64,000 nucleotides of DNA from Cohnella caldifontis (GTDB lineage Bacteria > Bacillota > Bacilli > Paenibacillales > Paenibacillaceae), in the NCBI RefSeq assembly GCF_029360585.1, contig NZ_JAQZSJ010000005.1, positions 62,001 to 126,000 of the forward strand, in the 5' to 3' direction. The position numbers and the translations under genes are program-made. The stretch's first letter is position 1. Each line of letters opens with the position of its first letter. Below are positions 52,524-59,968 of the stretch, one piece after another. The notes beneath the pieces were generated by a model. The model worked only from the letters and a program-made list of their open reading frames with translations, did no database searches and was not told the DNA's origin.

Positions 52524-54038
52524 ATGGCGCTGCCGATCGCGTATGAGGCCAGGCTCGCGGAATGCGGAAGCAAACACATGGCGCTGTACCAAGCGCTGAG
52601 GGACGCGATCGCGGGCGGGCTTCTCCCTCCGGGGGAGAAGCTGCCGTCTACCCGCGCGCTGGCGGCCATGTACGGTCTGTCCCGAGGCAGCGTGAATCTC
52701 GCTTACGAAATGCTGGCGGCGGAAGGGTACGTCCGAACCGGCGTCGGACAAGGCACCTTCGCCGCGGGGGCGGCGGGAACGGCCGCCCGGATCCCGGGAG
52801 GGACGGCTGCCGCGCAACCGGATTTGTCCGCCTGGGGCCGACGCCTCATGGAAATCGGCGGATCGGACGAATCGGATGAAACGGACGAATCGGATGAAGG
52901 GTACGTACCGGCCACTTCTTTGCCAGGCGCAGAGATGGAGGAAGCTCCGCTCAGCTTCGTCCCCCGGAATATCGGAGAACGATGGTTTCCCTGGGCGGAA
53001 TGGCGGTCGGCCGTAGCCTCCGTCTGGCCCGGCAGCAAGGGGAACAGGGAGCCGCCTTCTGCGCCCGCGGCGGGAAGCCTCGAGCTCCGCCGGGCCATTG
53101 CCGGCCGCCTGCGGCGGGAGCGGGGCATCCTGTGCGACGCCGGCCACGTCGTGCTCACCGGGGGTTCGATGCAGGCGATCGCACTGCTGTCCCAATTGCT
53201 GCTGGAGAAGGGGAGGACGGCGGTGGCCGAAGACCCGGGGTATACCGGCATCCGAATGGCGGCGCAGGCGGCGGGGGCGGCTGTCGCAGCCGGGGCGGTC
53301 GACGACGGCGGCATCGTGCCGCGGGATTGGGATGCCGACGTGCTGTTCGTCACGCCGACGAGACAATATCCGACCGGGGCCGTTTTGGCTTACGAGCGGC
53401 GCCTGGCGCTGCTGGAATGGGCGTCGCGGCGGGGCGCCTGGATCGTGGAAGACGATTACGACAGCGATTTCCGCTGGGGCGGACGGCCGATCGAACCGCT
53501 CAAGTCGCTGGACCGCGAGGACCGCGTCGTATACGTGGGCACGTTTTCCCGTTCGTTGCGGACGGACATCCGGATCGGCTTCGCCGTCGTTCCCTCGGCC
53601 CTGCGGGACGCATTCGTTGCGGCCAAGCGGCTGTACGAACCCCATCCCACGGGGCTGACCGAGCAGCGGGCGCTCGCCGTTTGGATGGCTCAAGGCGGTT
53701 ACGACCGCCACATGCGGCGGATGAGAAGGATTTACGGCCGGCTGCAAGGAACGCTGCGCCGCCTGATGGAGGAGAAGCTTGGCGAATGGTTCCGCGTCGT
53801 TCCTTCGGATGCAGGGCTGCATCTGTATGCCGTTTGGAGGAAAAATGAGGTAGAATATGAGAGACTGAGACAAGCTTGCCGAAGCTTCGGGGTGGAATGG
53901 AAGGACGCGGGCTTGTACAGGCTTGATCCCCGAAGCAGTCCGCCGTCCGGCATTTTCGGGTTTGCCCACTTGGACGAAGAACAGATCGGGGAAGGAGTCG
54001 CGCGCATTCGGCGGGCGGCGGATTCGCTGGGGCTGTAA
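52524..54038 (+). CDS. MocR/GntR-family regulator with aminotransferase-like domain lacking the PLP lysine
   Basis: A 504-aa regulator. An N-terminal GntR winged helix (about 15-80: MALYQALRDAIAGGLLPPGEKLPS, TRALAAMYGLSRGSVNLAYEML) is followed by an acidic linker (SDESDETDESDE, about 114-125) and a fold-type I aminotransferase domain (about 135-500). PLP-site landmarks are present (VAEDPGYTG, TPTRQYPTG, IVEDDYDSDFRW), but the expected TFSK reads YVGTFSRSLRTDIRIGF, with codon CGT, so the Schiff-base lysine is Arg. Such proteins normally sense PLP; this one may have lost or changed that ability. Ribosome site AAGGAGGAAG. Confidence 0.92.
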   Translation: MALPIAYEARLAECGSKHMALYQALRDAIAGGLLPPGEKLPSTRALAAMYGLSRGSVNLAYEMLAAEGYVRTGVGQGTFAAGAAGTAARIPGGTAAAQPDLSAWGRRLMEIGGSDESDETDESDEGYVPATSLPGAEMEEAPLSFVPRNIGERWFPWAEWRSAVASVWPGSKGNREPPSAPAAGSLELRRAIAGRLRRERGILCDAGHVVLTGGSMQAIALLSQLLLEKGRTAVAEDPGYTGIRMAAQAAGAAVAAGAVDDGGIVPRDWDADVLFVTPTRQYPTGAVLAYERRLALLEWASRRGAWIVEDDYDSDFRWGGRPIEPLKSLDREDRVVYVGTFSRSLRTDIRIGFAVVPSALRDAFVAAKRLYEPHPTGLTEQRALAVWMAQGGYDRHMRRMRRIYGRLQGTLRRLMEEKLGEWFRVVPSDAGLHLYAVWRKNEVEYERLRQACRSFGVEWKDAGLYRLDPRSSPPSGIFGFAHLDEEQIGEGVARIRRAADSLGL

Positions 54039-54108
54039 CGATGGAGACGACGAAGTCTTTTTGTTTAAGGATTAGGAGAAATGTGATGCAATTTCTTGTG
54101 GATATTAA

Positions 54109-54171
54109 CCGGGGGCTCCCCCAAAAGTAATCGGTATAGGCTGCTTAGTTTCGCGTCACTTTTGGGGGATC
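54109..54171. repeat. short inverted-repeat element, copy B
   Basis: About 60 bp sharing its left 26 bp exactly with the element at 33355. Here the ends are a perfect 12-bp inverted repeat, TCCCCCAAAAGT / ACTTTTGGGGGA. It lies about 25 bp upstream of the AraC-type gene, so it probably sits in that gene's leader. Confidence 0.75.
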
Positions 54172-54196
54172 CTGTTCAAGGGGAAGGATGACGAAC

Positions 54197-54982
54197 ATGC
54201 TGAACGCGGCACCGTCTTCGTTCGTGCTTACGCCTTCGTTCGCCAAAATCTCGTGCGAGCCGGGCTGGAAATGGCAGAAACGCCCGAAGGCGATGGAGAA
54301 CTACGATTTGTTCTACGTATGGAACGGCGAAGGGGAGGTCGTGCTGGGAGAGCGGGCCTATCCCGTGAGCAAAGGGAGCTGCTTCCTGTTCCGCCCGGGC
54401 GACCATCCGACGGCCACCCACAATCCGCAAAAGCCCCTTACCCTGACTTATATCCATTTCAACGTCACGGAAAAGGTAGAGGAGGTGCCCGAGCGGTACC
54501 GCGTCATCGAGGATTCGATCGACTTCGAGTTCCTGCTGGCCCGTTACGTCCGGTTGTTCCTCGTGCGCACGTTCGCGGCGGAAGAGGAAGCGCGGCTCCT
54601 CCTGAAGCTGATGATGATCCATCTTCTCCGCCAGGACCGGGAAGAGCCGGTGGAGCGCAAAGCCAGCAACCAACTGACGGAGAGCATCCACGAAGTGGCG
54701 AACTTTATCCGGCAGCATCCCGGCACCGCCCACCGGGTGGACGAGCTGGCGGCCCGGGCCGGGCTGTCTTCGCGTTATTTCTCGACCAAATTCAAGGAAT
54801 TGATCGGCGAGTCCGTCCAGACGTACATGATCCGCAGCCGGATCGAGCGGGCGCAGCATTTGCTGACGCATGCGGGCATGAACGTGACCGAGGTGGCCGA
54901 CGCGCTGGGTTATCGGGACATTTTCTTCTTCAGCCGGCAGTTCAAGCAGTACACGGGCAAAAGCCCTTCGGAAATCCGTTGA
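54197..54982 (+). CDS. AraC family transcriptional regulator
   Basis: A 261-aa regulator with an N-terminal cupin sensor domain (about 15-95: FYVWNGEGEVVLGERAYPVSKGSCFLFRPGDHPTATH, split) and two C-terminal helix-turn-helix motifs (about 165-260: VDELAARAGLSSRYFSTKFKELIG and VTEVADALGYRDIFFFSRQFKQYTGKSPSEIR, both split). Cupin-AraC proteins of this type usually control sugar utilisation genes, but none is adjacent. An ATG at 54188 touches the ribosome site, so the ATG at 54197 is preferred. Confidence 0.9.
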   Translation: MLNAAPSSFVLTPSFAKISCEPGWKWQKRPKAMENYDLFYVWNGEGEVVLGERAYPVSKGSCFLFRPGDHPTATHNPQKPLTLTYIHFNVTEKVEEVPERYRVIEDSIDFEFLLARYVRLFLVRTFAAEEEARLLLKLMMIHLLRQDREEPVERKASNQLTESIHEVANFIRQHPGTAHRVDELAARAGLSSRYFSTKFKELIGESVQTYMIRSRIERAQHLLTHAGMNVTEVADALGYRDIFFFSRQFKQYTGKSPSEIR

Positions 54983-55022
54983 AAACGTCGGCGGCAGATC
55001 GATAAGCAAACGCGCAAAAAGC

Positions 55023-55046
55023 GAAGGGGGCTGGCCGGCCCCCTTC
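55023..55046 (-). terminator. intrinsic terminator for the esterase operon
   Basis: GAAGGGGGC / GCCCCCTTC around TGGCCG; on the minus strand it is followed by GCTTTTTGC. It overlaps the first base of the esterase stop codon. Confidence 0.7.
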
Positions 55047-55915
55047 TATGATTGTCCGGCATAAAATTGCAAGTAGTCCGCGAAATGTCCCGTCCAATAG
55101 GAGACGGCATGCCCGCCGGGCCAGGTATGCCATTCGGCGGCAACGCCGGTCTGCCGGAGCAGACGGTACAACTTTTCGTCCACGCCGGCCAACCCGTCCT
55201 CGGCCCCGGCATCCAGATAGACGGCGATTCCGCTCAGATCGCGGCTGACCGCAAGCCGGAACGGGTCGCGCTCATTGCGCAACGGTTCGCTCGGGTACAG
55301 CCAATCGCGCTGGTCGATATAATCGTCTTCGGCGCCGTAATCCCAGATGGCGGCGCTGTGGCCGCCGACGCGCGAGAACAGGTCCGCATGACGGAACCCG
55401 AGATAGAGCGAAGCGAACCCGCCCATGGAGAATCCGGCCAACATGCGGCCGCTTCTCTGCGAATGGGTGCTGTACGTGCGGTCGATTTGCGGGATCAGCT
55501 CCTTGATTAAATAATCTTCGTATCGGCCTTCGTCGACGCCGGGCGGCTTTACGCCTTGGCCGGGAGTCGTATTGACCCCGAAGCTTTGCCCGTAGTCCGG
55601 CGATACGATGAGAAGCGGCTTTATTTTCCCTTCCGCGATCAGACGGTCCGCAACCCGATTCAATCCCATCAGGCTGAAAACGGAGTCGCGCGTTCCTCCG
55701 TACCCATAAAGCGCGTAGAGAACCGGATATTCGCGCTTGGGGTCGTAACCGGGCGGGACATACACCGCGGCGTGTTTCATTTTCCCCAACGCCTGGCTGT
55801 CGATATCGACGGTATCCAGATAAGACGCGCTAACCGGCCGATGGGCCGAGCGATCTCCGCATCCGCTCAAGAACAGACAGATCATGACGGTTGCCGCCGC
55901 CATCCTTCTCCTCAT
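55046..55915 (-). CDS. esterase-like alpha/beta hydrolase lipoprotein
   Basis: A 289-aa lipoprotein (lipobox LSGC at about residue 19) with an esterase D/Fes-type alpha/beta-hydrolase fold: VYVPPGYDPKREYPVLYALYGYGG, nucleophile Ser in LAGFSMGGFASLYLG, Asp in DAGAEDGLAG and His in GGHAVSYW. Relatives are carbohydrate or siderophore esterases; the substrate is unknown. The gene begins right after the stop of the propeller lipoprotein; an ATG at 55915 and a TTG at 55921 are both possible. They form a two-gene lipoprotein operon. Confidence 0.85.
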   Translation of the reverse strand: MRRRMAAATVMICLFLSGCGDRSAHRPVSASYLDTVDIDSQALGKMKHAAVYVPPGYDPKREYPVLYALYGYGGTRDSVFSLMGLNRVADRLIAEGKIKPLLIVSPDYGQSFGVNTTPGQGVKPPGVDEGRYEDYLIKELIPQIDRTYSTHSQRSGRMLAGFSMGGFASLYLGFRHADLFSRVGGHSAAIWDYGAEDDYIDQRDWLYPSEPLRNERDPFRLAVSRDLSGIAVYLDAGAEDGLAGVDEKLYRLLRQTGVAAEWHTWPGGHAVSYWTGHFADYLQFYAGQS

Positions 55916-55917
55916 CG

Positions 55918-57147
55918 TCAATTCACCGCGTACAGATTGTGGTCTTCGCTGCCCACGTACAGAACGCCCTCATGGAGGGTCGGCGTGGAGAAGACGTTGC
56001 CGCCAACCTGCAGTTTGCTTACTTCTTCGCCGGTCTTCGCGTCAAGGGCGTACACATACCCGTTGTCATCGCGATAAGAGTCGCCTGAGCCGAAATAAAT
56101 CCGCTTACCATCCGTAACGGGCGATGAATGGATGGCGGCGAGCGCCTCGTACTTCCACTTCACGGCACCGTCCTTCGTACTGACCGCGAACAGCTCATGC
56201 TGGTCCGAACTTCCGATATAAACCGTATCGTTCAGCACCGCCGGAGACGACATCGTATATTGGAGTCCGGTGGAGTACCACAAGATCTTGCCCGTCTTTC
56301 GATCGAGGGCGACAAGCGGAAAATTCCGTCCAGCCGCATACACCGCGTTGTCGTCGAGCGCCGGCGAAGGATCCGCCGCCTGCATGAGCGGGGACGCCCA
56401 CAGTTGTTCCCCCGTCTTCGCATCGAGCGCAACGATGTTGCCGGGTTCGGTGCGCAATTTCTCGATGATTCCTTGCGTACCGACATAGACGACTCCATCG
56501 TCTACGACAGGCGTAGAGTGCAGGGTGACGGGGTAGTCTTTGTAGGTGTCCGGGTTCTGAAAATGCAGCTCGCGCTTCCACCGCAGCTTGCCGTTTGCAA
56601 GGTCCAGCGCATAGAACGTTCCGCCGCCGCCGCCGAAGTAGACGGTATCGCCGTCGATGGCCGAGGAAGAAAGCCAAAAGTCGTATACGTCGCGCGGTCC
56701 GTTCGTCCCGCCTGCAACGAACTTCCAGCGCTGCTTGCCGGTTGCGGCATTGACTGCATAGAAATTGCCGTCCCCGCTCAAGAAATAAACGACGCCATCC
56801 CGGACGACCGGCGAGGAGGAGACGGGACCGCCGGTGCCGAACTTCCATTTTAGCTTGCCGGTCTCCGCGTCGGCGGCGTACAGATGGTTGTCGTCGCTCC
56901 CGACGAAGATCGTGCCGTTGTCGTAGACCGGTGAGGAGCGAATGCGGCCGCCGGTCGCGAACGACCATTTGATGTGACTGAACCGCGCCGGCCCATTCGT
57001 GGCATAAACGCCGGTATGGCGGGCGTCGCCCCGAAAGTTGACCGCCGGCGAGCCGCCGGCCCGTGAGTCGCCCGCCGAACAGCCTGCCAACGCCGCGGCG
57101 AATGCCAATGTCATACCAAATGCGGCGATTTTGGATTTCCCGCCCAT
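55918..57147 (-). CDS. PQQ-binding-like beta-propeller lipoprotein (BamB-like fold)
   Basis: A 409-aa lipoprotein (lipobox LAGC near residue 22) made of propeller blades with the recurring WKFGTGGPVSSSPVV, VYFLSGDGNFYAVNAATGK, LYAADAETGKLKWK and VYIGSSDQHELFAVSTKDG motifs. It resembles quinoprotein dehydrogenase propellers and BamB, but has no cytochrome or catalytic extension, so it is probably a scaffold. The ATG at 57147 has AAGAAGGGGA upstream. It is divergent from the large HTH protein, with a 150-bp gap, and operonic with the esterase. Confidence 0.86.
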   Translation of the reverse strand: MGGKSKIAAFGMTLAFAAALAGCSAGDSRAGGSPAVNFRGDARHTGVYATNGPARFSHIKWSFATGGRIRSSPVYDNGTIFVGSDDNHLYAADAETGKLKWKFGTGGPVSSSPVVRDGVVYFLSGDGNFYAVNAATGKQRWKFVAGGTNGPRDVYDFWLSSSAIDGDTVYFGGGGGTFYALDLANGKLRWKRELHFQNPDTYKDYPVTLHSTPVVDDGVVYVGTQGIIEKLRTEPGNIVALDAKTGEQLWASPLMQAADPSPALDDNAVYAAGRNFPLVALDRKTGKILWYSTGLQYTMSSPAVLNDTVYIGSSDQHELFAVSTKDGAVKWKYEALAAIHSSPVTDGKRIYFGSGDSYRDDNGYVYALDAKTGEEVSKLQVGGNVFSTPTLHEGVLYVGSEDHNLYAVN

Positions 57148-57298
57148 GAGAGTATCCCCTTCTTTGTATGGATTTGTAGCCCAGTATAAAAGAACTCTCC
57201 CCATTGTGGAGCAGGACAGGACAGAACTGGCCTCGACAAGTCTGCCTTCCGCTTGTTATGGTAATTACATCCAAAGATTGGCTTGAAGGGGATTCAAG

Positions 57299-58924
57299 AT
57301 GGATAACCGGGTAAAATTCGGCGATTGTTTGGCGGAGCTCTTGCAAGCAAGGGAATGGTCGGCGGCGCGTCTGGCCAAGTCGTTGAATATCGATGCATCG
57401 TATGTGCGGCGCTGGATACGGGGCGAACGGACGCCGGCATTACACGCGGCGTACATTCCGCAAATCTCGCATGCGCTCACGGATGGACTTGATCGGGATT
57501 TTCGTTCGGCATCGCGCGCTGCGCTGTTGACCGTACTGACGATGCTGGAGGAGCGAACGGGGCTGGCCGGCGAAACCGCCGCTCGGACGATTCCGGCAAT
57601 CGAGCGCGTGGAGCGGGTACTGCGGGAGGCGCAACGCCACACGTTGATGCTCGATGTTGCCGCGCGAAGAACGAATCATTCCGACGAACGGACGACGCAC
57701 GTGATGGAGCTGCTGACGCGGCTTCATCGACAGGCGCCGCCGGCAGGCACCCGGCCGCAAGCGCCGATGATACCGGCCGAGCGTGGTTTACCGCGCGTCG
57801 TGGTCGGCCGCGATCGCGTGCTGCTCGCGGCCGTCAACCTGATTCGGGCGGCGGTACAGGCGGACGGGCAGGCCGGGGAACGCGAAATCTGCTTTACGCT
57901 GCAGAGCGAACGGGAGCATTTTGACAATCAGCCTGATCTGTATGGGGAGTGGCATGCGGCCATCCGGCAGGCGCTGGAGCGAGGCTGGAACATTCGCCAA
58001 ATCTGCCGGCTCACCCGCAATTTGGAGCGGTCGCTGCGGCTCGTGACGCAAATTATGGATTGGGCGAACGAACGGGGCGAATACGCGCTGTATTACATGC
58101 ACAAATATGGGGTGCATCAGCCGCCGTTCGAGATCATTCAGGCGAGCGGGCACGGGGCTTTGTTATGTTTTGCCGGGACGAGCGGGACGGAGATCGAAAC
58201 GGCGCTGTATATCGATGAGGCGGAGGCGGCGCCTACGATCGGTCCGTTCGTGCGGCAGATGTTGCACAGCGCCGAACCTCTCGTGCGCAAGCTTGATATG
58301 GAGTCTTACTTTCTGTTAAACGCGGCGAAGGACGGCAAAGGGGGCGATCACCTGTTATGTTATAGAGACATCAGTTACTTGACGGTGCCGCTTGATCTGA
58401 TGGCGAAGTACGTGCAGCGATCGATACCGGACGTGCGGGAGCAGGAGGCGCATATGGGGCGTATTCGCGCGGCGGTTGAATCTTTTTACCGGGATATTCG
58501 CGCTTATCGCATGTGCCACATGTATCCGCTTCGGGTCTTTGAACAGTTGGCCGGCACGGGCGCACACCCGCACAATTACTTCTTGCGTCCCATGGGCGGC
58601 GAAGCGGCGGCCCATCTCCGGCATCTGATCGGATTGTTGACGGCTTACGAAAAGTTCGAGATCGCTCTTGTGACGGATGAACAGCTGGGATTGCTCGGGG
58701 AAGCGGAGTGGGAAGTGAAGGGCGACCACACGATCATGATCGGCGTGCCGCCGAAATCCGGGACAGCGGCCGATTCGGTAGATCTGTTGACGATTTCGGA
58801 AGGGACGATCGTCGGGGCGTTTCAGGAATATTATGGAGAGCTGTGGGAGCGGATCAATCCGTTCAGCCGAGACAAAGAGAATGTGATCCGGAAATTGGAG
58901 CAGCTGATTGCTACGATGGCGTAA
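57299..58924 (+). CDS. large helix-turn-helix protein of unknown function
   Basis: A 541-aa protein. The N-terminal 60 residues form an XRE-like helix-turn-helix (FGDCLAELLQAREWSAARLAKSLNIDASYVRRWIRGERTPAL, split). The remaining 480 residues are not recognised. There is a helical stretch to about 130, then mixed alpha/beta (FEIIQASGHGALLCFAGTSG, DLTVPLDLMAKYVQRSIPDV) and an end rich in acidic helices. No catalytic motif stands out. It is divergent from the propeller/esterase lipoprotein pair and may regulate it (inference). Ribosome site GAAGGGGA. Similar long HTH proteins occur in Paenibacillaceae, from memory. Confidence 0.75.
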   Translation: MDNRVKFGDCLAELLQAREWSAARLAKSLNIDASYVRRWIRGERTPALHAAYIPQISHALTDGLDRDFRSASRAALLTVLTMLEERTGLAGETAARTIPAIERVERVLREAQRHTLMLDVAARRTNHSDERTTHVMELLTRLHRQAPPAGTRPQAPMIPAERGLPRVVVGRDRVLLAAVNLIRAAVQADGQAGEREICFTLQSEREHFDNQPDLYGEWHAAIRQALERGWNIRQICRLTRNLERSLRLVTQIMDWANERGEYALYYMHKYGVHQPPFEIIQASGHGALLCFAGTSGTEIETALYIDEAEAAPTIGPFVRQMLHSAEPLVRKLDMESYFLLNAAKDGKGGDHLLCYRDISYLTVPLDLMAKYVQRSIPDVREQEAHMGRIRAAVESFYRDIRAYRMCHMYPLRVFEQLAGTGAHPHNYFLRPMGGEAAAHLRHLIGLLTAYEKFEIALVTDEQLGLLGEAEWEVKGDHTIMIGVPPKSGTAADSVDLLTISEGTIVGAFQEYYGELWERINPFSRDKENVIRKLEQLIATMA

Positions 58925-58960
58925 TCGGATAAAAAAATGGATCTATATTAACGGCTACAT

Positions 58961-59009
58961 AAGAATCCCGGTAATCGCGAGCGGATCGCGGATACCGGGA
59001 TTCTTTTTT
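58961..59009 (+). terminator. intrinsic terminator after the HTH gene
   Basis: AAGAATCCCGGTA / TACCGGGATTCTT stem ending in a run of Ts (TTCTTTTTT). It also lies past the stop of the convergent psd gene. Confidence 0.8.
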
Positions 59010-59019
59010 GCTGCGCGTT

Positions 59020-59808
59020 TCATTTCCGAGCCAACGTCCCCAGCCGATGCCCCATTCGGACGGTGTCGCCGGCTTTCAGGTCCGTTCTCGGTTCCACGGT
59101 CCCGTCCTCGGTCAACAGAACGACGGTGGAGCCGAACTCGAAGTAAGCCAGCTCGTCCCCCCGGCCGAGGCGTGCCGGCAACGGTTCCACGTAGCGGATG
59201 CTGCTGACGTTGAGTGCGCCGACCTTCACCACGGCCAGCTCGCCGCCTTCGTGGCGAATATAGGTAACCAGCCGCTCGTTCCGGGACAGGACGCGCCGCA
59301 TGAAGGTGAGTCCGAATTCGTTAACCGGGTACACTTTCCCGGGAACATGCTCGGTTTCCACGATCTCGCCCGCGCAAGGGGAATGGATGCGGTGGTAGTC
59401 CGTCGGACTGAGATAAAGCACCCAATAATAACCGTGCCGGTATTGGCGCGTGCGGGGCGAGCCGTTCAACAGCTCGTCCAGCGTGTAATCCTGTCCTTTG
59501 ATCTGCAGTAGAAGGCCGTCTCGGATCGGTCCGCAGGCAGTGATCCGGGCGTCTACCGGACTGACCAGGGTATCTACGGCCTCGTCGATCGGCCGGCTGC
59601 CCGGCTTCAGGCGGCGGGTGAAAAATTCGTTCAGCGTTCCGTACTCTTCCAGCCGTTTCTCCGCTTCTTCCACGGCGATCCGATACGTGGCGGCAAACCG
59701 CGGGATCAGCCGCCGGCTGAAGGCCGATTTGGCGAACGATCCCGTCAGCCGCGACACGAATTTGCGCGAGGACAGTTCCGTCATCGCGCGCAGCAGTCGG
59801 CGAGTCAT
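59020..59808 (-). CDS. psd: phosphatidylserine decarboxylase proenzyme
   Basis: Makes phosphatidylethanolamine from phosphatidylserine at the membrane. 262 aa, normal for the short Bacillus type. Landmarks: LNEFFTRRLKPGSRPID, LVSPVDARI, YLSPTDYHRIHSPCAGEI and RRVLSRNERLV. The self-cleavage site is in YFEFGSTVVLL (GST; Ser becomes the pyruvoyl cofactor). The frame is open to 59982, but the ATG at 59808, about 11 bases after AAAGGAG, starts the normal domain. It is divergent from the giant repeat gene. Confidence 0.95.
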   Translation of the reverse strand: MTRRLLRAMTELSSRKFVSRLTGSFAKSAFSRRLIPRFAATYRIAVEEAEKRLEEYGTLNEFFTRRLKPGSRPIDEAVDTLVSPVDARITACGPIRDGLLLQIKGQDYTLDELLNGSPRTRQYRHGYYWVLYLSPTDYHRIHSPCAGEIVETEHVPGKVYPVNEFGLTFMRRVLSRNERLVTYIRHEGGELAVVKVGALNVSSIRYVEPLPARLGRGDELAYFEFGSTVVLLTEDGTVEPRTDLKAGDTVRMGHRLGTLARK

Positions 59809-59927
59809 CGGGCCGGCCACTCCTTTATCGCTTGAGTTCTTATCGATTGGATTAGTGTGCCATAACGGCGGGCAAAGTGCAATAGACCGAGCGGCGCCCA
59901 TCCTCGTGGCGTGCCTATGGGTATATG

Positions 59928-59936
59928 CATATGATA
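59928..59936 (+). promoter_or_regulatory. possible mother-cell (SigK-like) -10 element
   Basis: CATATGATA matches the SigK -10 form CATANNNTA and lies 32 bp before the repeat-protein start. No good -35 is seen, so this is a suggestion only. Confidence 0.25.
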
Positions 59937-59968
59937 CTCCAGACTTGAATACGGGGAAGGAGAAGGAC

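Noticed and set aside
50245..52599. Plus-strand frame of 784 codons
   Set aside because: Antisense to the aminotransferase and PNPOx-like genes, which have clear motifs.
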